A stretch of 64,000 nt of DNA from Anaerolinea thermophila UNI-1 (GCF_000199675.1 NC_014960.1:682001-746000), one strand, 5' to 3'. Shown: positions 43,170 through 51,104, counted from the stretch's first letter. Notes: generated by a model not told the origin, from the sequence alone. Numbers and translations: made by a program.

Positions 43170-45086
43170 TTACGGATTGACCAGTTTGAGGTTATAGAGG
43201 CCTGCGATGCTCCAGCCATCCGTCAGATTCAGCGGCGGTACGGGCGGGTTGGTGCCATCACCCTGATGCGGGAAGTTGGTCCAAACACCCTCGTACACCG
43301 TGTGGAACGATTGTGGGCGATACATGAGCGTGAACGAAGGCACATCGGTCAGGTAAATCTCGACCAGGCGCGTGTAGGCTTTCTTGATCTCTTCCTGATC
43401 GGTCATGGTCGGGATCTTCTTGATCAGTTCATCCACCTCGGGGTTCTTGTAGCCGCCCCAGTTGCCGGTCCAGTTGTTGGTGGTCTCGGCGAATTCGGAG
43501 GACAGCAAGTTGCGGATGCGGCCCCAAGGCATGGTCGGGCCAGCCCCAGCGCTCCACATCATGAAGATGTCATAGCCGGTTTCGGGCAAGGGCCAGTTGG
43601 TGACCACGGTCTGATACACCGACCATTCAGGATAGTTGGTGGTGATGTCAATGCCGATCTTCTTGCCGGCGGCGGCGACCACCTCGATGGCGGCTTGCCA
43701 GTCAGACCAGCCGTTCGGGCAGGTTGCCACGTATTGCAGTTTCTTGCCCTTGTACTCGCGCCAGCCATCACCGTCAGTATCAACGATGCCAGCCTCGTCC
43801 AGCAGTTTCTTGGCGCCTTCGATGTCGTTGCCTTCCCACTGCAGGGCTTTCACGGCGTCGTGATCATACAGGGCCTGTTCGCCGGGGGTCGGGTTCATCA
43901 GCGAGCGCGGAACCTGCTTGAAGGTCGCCGACTGGTTGGTCATGGCGTTCGCCACAATGGTGTCATAATCCACCGCGATGGCGATGGCTTTGCGCACCGC
44001 AACCTGATCCAGCCCGTAAGAGCGCAGGTTGTAGAAGGCGGTGGGCAGGCTGGCGCCGATATTATACGGCGGTTCGGGCAGGTAGGTGGAGATCGGCAGT
44101 CCGTCCTTCAGCCACAGGTCCTGAACGTTGGAGTTGAACTGCTGGCTGACATCCACTTCCCCAGCCTTCAGCGCGGTGGTACCGGCGGCATTATCCTTGA
44201 AGATCACGTGCGCAAGGTACTTCGGCGCAGGCAGTTTGCCCCACATGGAGGGATCCTGACCCCAGTAATTATCATCGCGCACCAGGACAACCTTGGTCTC
44301 ATCGGTGTAGAACTTGTGATACGGACCGGAGTACACCACGTCTTCAGCAGGATCGGTGAGGAATTTCGCCGCATCGCCGCCAACGCGCTCTTCCAGTTTC
44401 TGCGTCCACGCCTTTTGGATGACGTAGTTGCTGCTGACATACGCCGCAACGATCAGCGGGTTGATGGCTTTGCCGTTCTCATCCAGTTTGGCTTTGATGA
44501 CCACGGTCTGAGGATCTTTGGCTTCGATGGTTTCGATGTAGTCTTTGTTGGAAGCGCCAGTGGAAGTGTTGTATTTCACATGGGCGTACCAGGTGTAAGC
44601 CACGTCCTCAGCGGTGACCGGTGTACCATCGCTCCAGCGGGCGGCGGGCTTAATCTTGAAGGTCAGTTCGGTCATGGTGTCGTTCCAGGACCAGGGGCCA
44701 TCCGCCAGCAGAGGATATTGCTTGCCGTCCAGCATGTTGTACAGGTACGGTGTCTCAAACATGGTCACGCGGGCGTTGTCACCCTGAGCAATGGCCATGG
44801 CGTTATTGCAGGACGAGGAATACGGATTCCAGCACACCACCGGACCCCACTGCTGACCGTTGAAGTACAGAGTCTCCTTGCGGGGGAGGGCGGCGGCGAT
44901 TTCAGCCGCGGACAGTTCCTTGGTGGGTTCTTCCGTCGGAGCCACAGTGGGCGCCTCGGCCGGAGCCTCGGTAGGCGCGGCGGTGGGCTCAGGGGGTGCC
45001 GCGGTGGGAGTCGCCGCAGGGGCGCACGAAGCCAGGAGCATGCTGAGCATCAGCAATGCAGACAAAAACCAGGTCAAACGTTTCAT
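43170..45086 (-). CDS. Substrate-binding lipoprotein, family 5 (peptide/oligosaccharide)
   Basis: This 638-residue protein captures the substrate outside the cell. A signal peptide leads to lipobox LLASC with Cys21; residues 22-60 are an Ala/Pro/Thr/Glu-rich tether. The mature part starts KETLYFNGQQWGPVVCWNPYS and contains FKIKPAARWSDGTPVTAEDV, the family 5 signature. ETLYFNGQQWG-type openings also occur in oligosaccharide-binding members of Thermotogae, so a sugar oligomer is as plausible as a peptide. The ribosome site is AAGGAG. It is the first gene of the operon and is separated from the rest by a strong hairpin. No ligand can be assigned from sequence. Confidence 0.9.
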   Translation of the reverse strand: MKRLTWFLSALLMLSMLLASCAPAATPTAAPPEPTAAPTEAPAEAPTVAPTEEPTKELSAAEIAAALPRKETLYFNGQQWGPVVCWNPYSSSCNNAMAIAQGDNARVTMFETPYLYNMLDGKQYPLLADGPWSWNDTMTELTFKIKPAARWSDGTPVTAEDVAYTWYAHVKYNTSTGASNKDYIETIEAKDPQTVVIKAKLDENGKAINPLIVAAYVSSNYVIQKAWTQKLEERVGGDAAKFLTDPAEDVVYSGPYHKFYTDETKVVLVRDDNYWGQDPSMWGKLPAPKYLAHVIFKDNAAGTTALKAGEVDVSQQFNSNVQDLWLKDGLPISTYLPEPPYNIGASLPTAFYNLRSYGLDQVAVRKAIAIAVDYDTIVANAMTNQSATFKQVPRSLMNPTPGEQALYDHDAVKALQWEGNDIEGAKKLLDEAGIVDTDGDGWREYKGKKLQYVATCPNGWSDWQAAIEVVAAAGKKIGIDITTNYPEWSVYQTVVTNWPLPETGYDIFMMWSAGAGPTMPWGRIRNLLSSEFAETTNNWTGNWGGYKNPEVDELIKKIPTMTDQEEIKKAYTRLVEIYLTDVPSFTLMYRPQSFHTVYEGVWTNFPHQGDGTNPPVPPLNLTDGWSIAGLYNLKLVNP

Positions 45087-45163
45087 GTTCTCTTTCTCCT
45101 TCTTGAAATCAAGGTAAGAATGGATTGGTGATTAAGAGGAAAATTCTGGCTGTATTTGAGGAA

Positions 45164-45179
45164 TGGATCACCTCCTTTC
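45164..45179 (-). promoter_or_regulatory. Orphan perfect Shine-Dalgarno block (GAAAGGAGGTGATCCA)
   Basis: On the minus strand these 16 bases are fully complementary to the 3' end of 16S rRNA, 78 bases before the binding-protein start. A GTG within it could open a 20-codon frame ending at 45109, but the spacing to GGAGG is too short for a normal start. It is not an rRNA gene: nothing upstream resembles 16S. Confidence 0.5.
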
Positions 45180-45231
45180 ATCGTCTGGATCAGAAAGCCT
45201 ATGTGAAATGGAAGGATCAGCAAGTGTTTTT

Positions 45232-45247
45232 CTGTTAACCTTAACAG
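45232..45247. promoter_or_regulatory. Perfect dyad CTGTTAA-cc-TTAACAG, possible operator
   Basis: A 7-bp perfect inverted repeat with a two-base centre lies in the leader of the transporter operon. No T-run follows on either strand, so it is more likely a protein-binding site than a terminator. No regulator is assigned. Confidence 0.4.
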
Positions 45248-45448
45248 TAAAAAACAACTGTGGAAAGAAAACCGTTATTTGTGTGCGGAGGGTACTGATC
45301 ATCTTTTCCAGGCAGAAATAAAGCGGAAAAACTGTTGATTAATTTTTTATAGAGAGTCTGTCGTGGTTTCCACAAGATGCCCTGTTTCTCTTCAAAAAAT
45401 TACCCGTTTGGGGATTTTCATTCGAGACTGTGGAAAACCTACTTCAAT

Positions 45449-45477
45449 ATGTTACACCCTCTCCAGAAAAAAGTCAA
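45449..45477 (-). promoter_or_regulatory. Likely sigma-70 promoter of the ABC transporter operon
   Basis: On the minus strand TTGACT (45477-45472) and TAACAT (45454-45449) are separated by 17 bases. The insertion sequence begins only 15 bp upstream of the -35, so any upstream activator site has been displaced. Confidence 0.45.
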
Positions 45478-45484
45478 CAGAATC

Positions 45485-45492
45485 AGCGCAAA
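45485..45492. repeat. Target-site duplication, left copy (AGCGCAAA)
   Basis: AGCGCAAA here is repeated exactly at 46693-46700, on the other side of the 1,200-bp element. The 8-bp direct repeat marks the insertion point. Confidence 0.85.
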
Positions 45493-45578
45493 GAGACTGT
45501 AACAAAATTGGTGGGCGAATTTTCGAAAAAAGGAAGGAAGAGAGAAGACGGGGGGAGAGGAGGGAATTACGGGAGGGC

Positions 45579-46607
45579 TCATGCCCAGAACTGACAGGCA
45601 ACTGTGCTTCCGCGGAGCAACCCGGCGGTGGTTTTATATCGCCTGGCTTGCTGGGCGCGGCTCTTGAGCCTGCCAATCATCTGTTCCGTGCGATTATTGG
45701 TCCAGGGAATACCCACATCAGCATAGAAAGCCACATAGCGTTGCCAATCACGCGATAAGCGCAGGATCAGGTCGCGGAGTTTTTCCAGGGGCGTGCGTTT
45801 TCCTTCCGGTGGTGTACTCCTGCCCGGCAGGGATTTCCACAGGCGGTGTAAGAGGCGGTCTCCATGCAATGGCAGGTCGCGCAGGATTTCCTCGACCTTT
45901 TCAAGCACCCCCTGCCAGGCTGGATCCAACTCAGCCTGTAACCCCTTCAAAGCATGCTTTACCCAGCGCCGCACATGAAACTGACAGACCTGATGCCCTA
46001 TCTCCAGTTCATCGGTCAGTTGCTTGTAGATCGCCAGATCATCGCTCACGATGGCGCCGATGTCATGCATCTCTTTCAACCGTTTCAGCCAGGTGAACAG
46101 AGCCCGGCTGTCTTTCTCGTCTACCTCGGCAACCTCCAGCAGACTACCATCTCCCAGATCCACCGCCACCATCACTCCTTTGCCTCCCACCCAGGCTCCA
46201 TCTACCCCCACCACCCGCACGCTTTTCCATTTCAATTCCCCCATCAACTTTTCCCCCTCTGCCTGTACATGCCGCCACCCGCTCATATGACTGAGCCTCA
46301 GCCCAAAGATCCTCAACACCCCGGCTACCCTGCGATAACTCAATCCCAGTGACCACAGGATCACACTCAATTTCTTCAACCGTTCACTGTGCCGTCCATT
46401 GCCTACCCCCTCCGGATAGTCCCGAAAGGTGCGCCTGCACCGTGTGCATCGATACCTCACCACCTCGACATGACGAACTTTGACATCCTCGATGCGCCTT
46501 TTCTCCACTCCCCATCGCTGGAATGTCTCCCCCTGACAATATGGACAGCGCTTCGGACGAGCAGGCTTTTTTCGTTTTACCTGTGGCAGTTGGAGTATAA
46601 TCTTCAT
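45579..46607 (-). CDS. DDE transposase of the insertion sequence
   Basis: This 342-residue protein cuts and joins the element ends. It starts with a zinc-ribbon finger (RCPYCQGETFQRWG, then RYRCTRCRRTF), followed by a helix-turn-helix-like region (LSYRRVAGVLRIFGLRLSH). The DDE core has Asp in VVGVDGAWVGG, Asp in IVSDDLAIY, a C-x2-H in VCQFHVRRW and Glu in WTNNRTEQMIGRLKSR. The C-x2-H between the second Asp and the Glu recalls the Mutator/IS256 and ISL3 groups. AGGAG precedes the start. The gene is full length with no frameshift. Confidence 0.88.
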   Translation of the reverse strand: MKIILQLPQVKRKKPARPKRCPYCQGETFQRWGVEKRRIEDVKVRHVEVVRYRCTRCRRTFRDYPEGVGNGRHSERLKKLSVILWSLGLSYRRVAGVLRIFGLRLSHMSGWRHVQAEGEKLMGELKWKSVRVVGVDGAWVGGKGVMVAVDLGDGSLLEVAEVDEKDSRALFTWLKRLKEMHDIGAIVSDDLAIYKQLTDELEIGHQVCQFHVRRWVKHALKGLQAELDPAWQGVLEKVEEILRDLPLHGDRLLHRLWKSLPGRSTPPEGKRTPLEKLRDLILRLSRDWQRYVAFYADVGIPWTNNRTEQMIGRLKSRAQQARRYKTTAGLLRGSTVACQFWA

Positions 46608-46670
46608 GGAAGGGCTCCTGGAGTTGTGATATCAATATCTTACAGGATCCCTTCCTTTTTTTCCCTTTCT

Positions 46671-46692
46671 CCACCAAGTTTGTTACAGCGTC
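46671..46692. repeat. Right terminal inverted repeat of the insertion sequence
   Basis: These 22 bases are the inverted copy of 45493-45514 with three mismatches and lie at the transposase N-terminal side. The second target copy AGCGCAAA follows at 46693. Confidence 0.85.
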
Positions 46693-46753
46693 AGCGCAAA
46701 TTGAGTTCTTAAGGAAAAAGCCCTTCGCGCGAAAATGTTTTATCCAATGGCGC

Positions 46754-46782
46754 TTGACAATTCCGCCTCCTCTTACTATACT
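46754..46782 (+). promoter_or_regulatory. Sigma-70 promoter of the thiamine operon
   Basis: A perfect TTGACA (46754-46759) and TATACT (46777-46782) are 17 bases apart. The transcript would begin about 46789, right before the TPP aptamer. Confidence 0.85.
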
Positions 46783-46794
46783 GAAGGTGCAAAA

Positions 46795-46881
46795 CGGGGA
46801 GCCCGGCGCACCGGGCTGAGAGGAAGACAGGCATCGGTCTTCGACCCGCAGAACCTGATCCGGGTAATGCCGGCGGAGGGA
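46795..46881 (+). ncRNA. TPP riboswitch (THI element)
   Basis: The aptamer shows the conserved blocks in order: GGGGAGCC, CTGAGA at 46816-46821, ACCTGATC at 46853-46860, GGGTAATGCC at 46862 and GGCGGAGGGA at 46872. The P2 stem GCCCGG/CCGGGC and a variable P3 arm are evident; P1 is short by eye. Binding of thiamine pyrophosphate should release the terminator downstream. It controls thiamine pyrophosphokinase and thiamine-uptake genes, which fits the ligand. Confidence 0.93.
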
Positions 46882-46922
46882 CGAGATGAATGCTCTGAGT
46901 GACTTTTTCTTTGCCCTCCGCC
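46872..46922 (+). promoter_or_regulatory. Antiterminator pairing of the TPP riboswitch
   Basis: GGCGGAGGG (46872-46880), the 3' aptamer strand, is exactly complementary over 9 bp to CCCTCCGCC (46914-46922), the 5' arm and loop of the terminator. Without ligand this pairing would open the terminator; with ligand the aptamer keeps the strand. Confidence 0.65.
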
Positions 46923-46938
46923 ACAGGAGGGCTTTTTT
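46913..46938 (+). terminator. Riboswitch-controlled terminator that also hides the ribosome site
   Basis: Stem GCCCTCC (46913-46919) pairs with GGAGGGC (46926-46932), followed by six T. The 3' arm GGAGGG is also the Shine-Dalgarno site for the ATG at 46940, so one hairpin can stop both transcription and translation. Confidence 0.85.
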
Positions 46939-46939
46939 G

Positions 46940-47587
46940 ATGACTTCCCAACGTGCCTTAATTTTTGTTTCAGGTGCATCCTGCAACGAGGAGGCTCTGC
47001 GCCATTTCCGTCAGCCTGAAGATTTCATCATCGCTGCCGATGGGGGGGCACAGCATTGCCTGCGTTTGGGGTGGCGTCCTCATGTGGTCATTGGGGATTT
47101 CGATTCTCTGTCTGCCGAGATCCTGAATCACCTGGAGCGGGAAGGTGTGCTTTTGTTGCGCTATCCTCCTGAGAAAGACGAGACTGACCTGGAACTGGCG
47201 TTGCAGTACGCCGTGCAGCGGGGATTTGAAGTCATTCGCATTTTGTGCGGGCTGGGCGGCAGGGTGGATCAAACTCTGGCTAATCTCTTTCTGCTGGGGT
47301 TGCCCATGTTGAGCGACAGGGATGTGCGTTTGGAGGATGGGGAGGTGGAAGCCTTTCTCATCCGCTCGGAGGCGGTTTTAGAAGGAGCGCCCGGAGAGAC
47401 GGTTTCGCTCATTCCGTTGTCGGGCGCCGCCCAGGGCATCTGGACCGAGGGATTGCGTTATTCCCTGCACGGTGAGACGCTTTACCCCGAACACTCGCGG
47501 GGAGTCAGTAATGAAATGATAAGCGCGCGAGCGCGGGTGCGGCTTTCACACGGGATGTTGTTGTGTATTCACTTTCATTCTGTTTAA
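46940..47587 (+). CDS. Thiamine pyrophosphokinase
   Basis: This 215-residue enzyme turns thiamine and ATP into thiamine pyrophosphate. Motifs IIAADGGAQHCLRLGWRPHV, VIGDFDSLS and EKDETDLELAL hold the Asp residues for metal and ATP, and LCGLGGRVDQTLANLFLL the thiamine site. I start it at 46940, with GGAGGG 8 bases upstream. An in-frame ATG at 46886 would add 18 residues, but its ribosome site lies in the riboswitch strand. It is the first gene of an operon with the thiamine-binding protein and permease, and its own product is the ligand of the switch. Confidence 0.92.
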   Translation: MTSQRALIFVSGASCNEEALRHFRQPEDFIIAADGGAQHCLRLGWRPHVVIGDFDSLSAEILNHLEREGVLLLRYPPEKDETDLELALQYAVQRGFEVIRILCGLGGRVDQTLANLFLLGLPMLSDRDVRLEDGEVEAFLIRSEAVLEGAPGETVSLIPLSGAAQGIWTEGLRYSLHGETLYPEHSRGVSNEMISARARVRLSHGMLLCIHFHSV

Positions 47588-47613
47588 CTTTTCTTTACTG
47601 ACAGGAGGTCCAA

Positions 47614-48705
47614 ATGATTCGTAAACTGTGGATGTGGCTGATGGTTTTGATGATGGCGCTGGGGGCGTGCGTTCCTCAAACCACGACGCCCGCGCCAGCC
47701 CAGGCGACTACACCAGCTGTGTCTGCCAGCCAGCCGGTCGAATTGCGGGTGATGACACATGATTCTTTTGCAGTGAGCGAGGAAATCGTGCGCGCCTTTG
47801 AGGCAGAGCATCGGGCAAAGGTTACTTTCATTAAGTCCGGGGATACTGGCGCGGCGCTTAATCGTGCCATCCTGACCAGGGAAAACCCGCAAGCCGACGT
47901 CTTCTACGGGGTGGATAACACTTTCCTCTCCCGTGCGCTGGATGAGAATATCTTTGAACCTTATGCTTCCCCTTTGCTGGAGAAAATCCCGGCGTCCTTC
48001 AAACTGGATTCTTCGAATCGTGCCCTGCCGGTAGATTACGGTGATGTATGCATTAACTACGATAAAGCCTACTTTGCGGAGAAGAATCTGCCCATCCCCC
48101 AATCGCTGGAGGATCTGACCAAACCTGAATACCGCGGTTTGCTGGTGGTGGAAAATCCGGCAACCTCTTCGCCGGGGCTGGCATTCCTCTTCGCCACCAT
48201 TGCTCATTTTGGGGAAGAAGGCTACCTGGATTACTGGAAAGCCCTGCGCGCCAATGATGTGGTCGTAGCCAGTGACTGGGAGAGTGCTTATTACACTTAT
48301 TTCAGCGCCTCTTCAGGCAAGGGTCCCCAGCCCATGGTGGTTTCGTATGCTTCCAGTCCGGCGGCAGAGGTGATCTTTGCCGAACAGCCCCTCTCCGATG
48401 CGCCTACGGCTTCTTTGACCGGAGCGGGTATGTGCTACCGCCAGATTGAGTTTGTAGGCATTCTGAAAGGCACTCCCCAGCGCAAACTGGCAGAGGCTTT
48501 TGTGGATTTCATGCTCGGCAAAACGTTCCAGGAAGATATGCCTTTGCAGATGTTTGTCTTCCCCGTTAATTCTGAGGCAACCTTGCCTGAGGCTTTTACC
48601 AGATATGCGCAGGTTGCCGAGCAGCCCGCTGCGCTGGATTCTGCAGTGATTGCCGCCAAACGGGAAGCCTGGATTCAAGCGTGGACTGAGGCGGTCCTGC
48701 GGTGA
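47614..48705 (+). CDS. thiB: Thiamine ABC transporter substrate-binding lipoprotein
   Basis: This 363-residue protein binds thiamine or its phosphates outside the membrane. A signal peptide with lipobox ALGAC (Cys19) is followed by a Thr/Pro/Ala tether. The mature domain reads VELRVMTHDSFAVSEEIVRAF, the ThiB opening, then NPQADVFYGVDNTFLSRAL and VDYGDVCINYDKAYFAEKNL. The ribosome site is AGGAGGT. Its stop overlaps the permease start. The TPP riboswitch upstream supports the substrate. Confidence 0.92.
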   Translation: MIRKLWMWLMVLMMALGACVPQTTTPAPAQATTPAVSASQPVELRVMTHDSFAVSEEIVRAFEAEHRAKVTFIKSGDTGAALNRAILTRENPQADVFYGVDNTFLSRALDENIFEPYASPLLEKIPASFKLDSSNRALPVDYGDVCINYDKAYFAEKNLPIPQSLEDLTKPEYRGLLVVENPATSSPGLAFLFATIAHFGEEGYLDYWKALRANDVVVASDWESAYYTYFSASSGKGPQPMVVSYASSPAAEVIFAEQPLSDAPTASLTGAGMCYRQIEFVGILKGTPQRKLAEAFVDFMLGKTFQEDMPLQMFVFPVNSEATLPEAFTRYAQVAEQPAALDSAVIAAKREAWIQAWTEAVLR

Positions 48706-50396
48706 ACGCGCTTCGTGTTTCGTCTTATAGGAAAACCCCCGGAGCAGAGTGGTGGGGATTCCTCCCTCTGCTCTTTTTGGGGGTATTTTTCCTCTACCCG
48801 CTGGGGATTATTTTCATACTGGTAGTCAAAGCCGGCTGGACCGATGGGGTGGGCGAAGCCGTCTGGCGGCAGATTGCCCGCCCTTTGGGTTTCACGGTGT
48901 ATCAGGCAACCCTTTCAACTTTGCTAACCCTTCTGCCTGGTTTGCCGATTGCCTGGGTATTTGCACGCTTTCGTTTTCCCGGCAAGCGTTTTCTACGGGT
49001 ATTGATGACCTTGCCGTTTATCCTGCCTACTGTGGTGGTGGCAGCCGGGTTTACGGCGTTGCTGGGCCCGCGCGGCTGGTTGAACTTGGCACTGATGTCT
49101 CTTTTTCACACCAGCGAGCCTCCCATTCGCTTTCTGAATACGCTGGGAGCCATCTTAACCGTACATGTTTTCTACAATCTTTCGGTAATCGTGCGTGTAG
49201 TCGGCGCAGCCTGGGCAGGGCTGGATGTGCGTCTGGAGCAGGCAGCCCGCACCCTGGGGGCTTCTCCGTGGCGGGCTTTCTGGCATGTCACCGTGCCTCT
49301 GCTTCTTCCCCATATTGTCGGGGCAACCTTGCTGGTCTTTCTGTTTGACTTCACCAGTTTTGGGGTAGTGTTGCTGTTGGGGGGACCGCGTTTTGCTACG
49401 CTGGAAGTGGAAATTTACATTCAAACCATGCAATTTCTCAACCTGCCGCTGGCAGCCCTGCTCTCGGCGGTGCAGTTGTTGTGTACTCTGCTGGTGCTGG
49501 GATTGAGTCAGCGCTTAACCACCGGCGCTGTGGTGAGTTTGACGCCCAGGGTAAAGGGAGAGGGTATTTTCTTCCCTCGAACCTGGATTCAATGGCTCAC
49601 GGTGGGTTTGACGATTCTCGTGCTGGTGAGTCTGGTACTCTTGCCTCTCGGTGCGCTGGTGACGCGCTCACTGGTGCGCATGGAAGCCAGCCGCGGCGAA
49701 CGCGGTGCGGTACAGGCGGGATGGACGCTGGACTATTACCGCGAACTGTTTGTGAATCGGCGCGGCTCGCTGTTCTATGTGCCGCCTGCCCGGGCAGCGG
49801 TCAATTCGCTGGGATACGCCTTTGCCACCATGTGGATTGCGCTGGGCTTGGGATTCCCAGCGGCGTATGCGCTCAATCGGCGTGGAGCCAGCCGGACACT
49901 CCTGGATGCTCTGCTCATGCTTCCGTTGGGTACTTCGGCGGTTTCGCTGGGGTTGGGGTATGTGGTAGCATTTCAGCGTCCCCCGCTGGATGTGGCTTCG
50001 TTTCCTCTGCTCATTCCCATTGCCCATAGTCTGGTAGCCCTGCCCTTTGTGGTGCGTACCCTTCAGCCCGCGCTGGCATCCATTCCCCGCTCTCTCAGGG
50101 ATGCGGCAACGGTGCTGGGGGCTTCTCCCTGGCGGGTGTGGTGGCATGTGGATTTACCTATTGTTGGCCGGGCGGTGCTGGTGGGGGCAGTGTTTGCCTT
50201 TACCGTCTCAATGGGAGAATTTGGGGCAACGGCATTGCTGGCACGTCCGGAAGCGCCCACCCTGCCGGTTGCCATTTACCGCTTTCTCTCTCAACCCGGT
50301 GCAATGAATTATGGTCAAGCCATGGCAATGTCCACATTGCTGATGGCGGTTTGTGCGCTGGGAATGCTGGTGTTGGAGCATCTTCAGCACGAGTGA
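48702..50396 (+). CDS. thiP: Thiamine ABC transporter permease
   Basis: This 564-residue fused permease has two halves of about six helices each. The ATPase-contact loops are EQAARTLGASPWRAFWHVTVP in the first half and RDAATVLGASPWRVWWHVDLP in the second. The same fold serves ferric iron importers, but the operon assigns it to thiamine. It starts at GTG within GTGA, overlapping the thiB stop. A ThiQ-type ATPase gene should follow; instead there is a terminator. Confidence 0.9.
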   Translation: MNALRVSSYRKTPGAEWWGFLPLLFLGVFFLYPLGIIFILVVKAGWTDGVGEAVWRQIARPLGFTVYQATLSTLLTLLPGLPIAWVFARFRFPGKRFLRVLMTLPFILPTVVVAAGFTALLGPRGWLNLALMSLFHTSEPPIRFLNTLGAILTVHVFYNLSVIVRVVGAAWAGLDVRLEQAARTLGASPWRAFWHVTVPLLLPHIVGATLLVFLFDFTSFGVVLLLGGPRFATLEVEIYIQTMQFLNLPLAALLSAVQLLCTLLVLGLSQRLTTGAVVSLTPRVKGEGIFFPRTWIQWLTVGLTILVLVSLVLLPLGALVTRSLVRMEASRGERGAVQAGWTLDYYRELFVNRRGSLFYVPPARAAVNSLGYAFATMWIALGLGFPAAYALNRRGASRTLLDALLMLPLGTSAVSLGLGYVVAFQRPPLDVASFPLLIPIAHSLVALPFVVRTLQPALASIPRSLRDAATVLGASPWRVWWHVDLPIVGRAVLVGAVFAFTVSMGEFGATALLARPEAPTLPVAIYRFLSQPGAMNYGQAMAMSTLLMAVCALGMLVLEHLQHE

Positions 50397-50430
50397 AAGC
50401 AAAAAGGATAACTTCTGAAGAATATTTGCG

Positions 50431-50460
50431 CTGCCGGTCAATCACCGGCAGTTTTTCTTT
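50431..50460 (+). terminator. Rho-independent terminator of the thiamine operon
   Basis: CTGCCGGT (50431-50438) and ACCGGCAG (50444-50451) form a perfect 8-bp stem with loop CAATC, followed by TTTTTCTTT. Confidence 0.9.
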
Positions 50461-50511
50461 CAGAAAACTTTGAAAAAATACAAATAAATGTTAATAATAT
50501 TCAACAAACCG

Positions 50512-50539
50512 TTGACAAAATTTAAATTCATGCTATACT
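50512..50539 (+). promoter_or_regulatory. Strong sigma-70 promoter with extended -10
   Basis: TTGACA (50512-50517) and TGC-TATACT (-10 at 50534-50539) are 16 bases apart in A/T-rich DNA. It drives the DUF2089 and SHOCT-like genes. Confidence 0.85.
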
Positions 50540-50609
50540 CTTTTTAGAAACAAAAAGAAAGAAAATGAATTTTCAAAAGAGGGAGTGGATGAAGGATGGA
50601 GGTGCATAC

Positions 50610-51089
50610 ATGAACCCAATGTTAACGAAATGCCCGGTGTGTGGTGGGGAACTTGTTGTGACGCGGTTGGCTTGTCCTTCTTGTGAAACGACCATTGAAG
50701 GACATTTCCAGACCATGGGTGGAGGGCTACAGGGAGCGTTTTCTGCCGAGCAGTTGCGCTGGCTGTTGCCGTTCACCCGTTTGAATAACGAGCAAATGCA
50801 GTTTATCCTGACCTTTATCCGCTGTGAGGGACGTTTCAACCGCATGGAAGAAGAACTGGGATTGTCTTACCCAACCCTGCGCAATCGCATGAACGAAATT
50901 CTGCGTACCATGGGGTACGAGCCCAGCCGGGAAGAGGGACAACCCGCACCGGTCAAACTCAGCCCTGAAGAGCGCAAGCGCATTCTGGATGATCTGGATA
51001 AGGGTTTGATTACCCTGCAGGAAGCCAAACGGCGCTTGAAGGGCATCCGTGAAGAGAGCAAGCGTGAAAACGAAGTGTCAGAGGATTAG
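50610..51089 (+). CDS. DUF2089 family protein
   Basis: This 159-residue protein begins with a zinc-finger-like CPVCGGELVVTRLACPSCE (two CxxC). An HTH-like part follows: FILTFIRCEGRFNRMEEELGLSYPTLRNRMNEIL, which looks like a DNA-binding helix pair of DUF2089 proteins. The C-terminus PEERKRILDDLDKGLITLQEAKRRL is a short SHOCT-like helical hairpin. I use the third ATG because GGAGG lies 7 bases before it and the family opens at the zinc finger; ATGs at 50565 and 50589 are alternatives. It is probably a regulator, perhaps of its own operon. Strong promoter use suggests high expression. Confidence 0.82.
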   Translation: MNPMLTKCPVCGGELVVTRLACPSCETTIEGHFQTMGGGLQGAFSAEQLRWLLPFTRLNNEQMQFILTFIRCEGRFNRMEEELGLSYPTLRNRMNEILRTMGYEPSREEGQPAPVKLSPEERKRILDDLDKGLITLQEAKRRLKGIREESKRENEVSED

Positions 51090-51104
51090 GTGGAGAGGTG
51101 GAGC

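Larger units (their letters stand above)
45087..45492 (-). promoter_or_regulatory. Long untranslated leader and control region of the ABC transporter operon
   Basis: This 406-bp A/T-rich gap holds no convincing gene. Reading on the minus strand it contains a likely promoter at 45449-45477, a perfect dyad at 45232-45247 and an orphan ribosome-binding-site-like block at 45164-45179, each listed separately. If the promoter is right, the leader is about 355 bases. Its right end is the target duplication of the insertion sequence. Confidence 0.55.
45493..46692 (-). mobile_element. Complete insertion sequence, 1,200 bp
   Basis: The element is bounded by imperfect 22-bp inverted repeats, 45493-45514 and 46671-46692, matching at 19 of 22 positions with the core CTGTAACAAA(A/C)TTGGTGG. 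Eight-bp direct repeats flank it. It holds one full transposase gene on the minus strand, nearly filling the element. Intact ends, intact gene and unmutated target repeats suggest a recent insertion. The 8-bp duplication is seen in ISL3 and IS256 type elements; the family is not settled. Confidence 0.9.

Noticed and set aside
43266..45131. A 621-codon open frame on the plus strand opposite the binding-protein gene
   Set aside because: It is the exact antisense of a well-supported lipoprotein gene, has a biased composition from codon shadowing and no ribosome site.
45164..45179. Match to the 3' end of 16S rRNA (TGGATCACCTCCTTTC)
   Set aside because: No other 16S sequence lies beside it; on the opposite strand it is simply an ideal Shine-Dalgarno block.
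46886..46939. Upstream in-frame start of thiamine pyrophosphokinase at 46886
   Set aside because: It starts inside the expression platform and its ribosome site is part of the aptamer; the extension is not seen in the enzyme family as far as I know.
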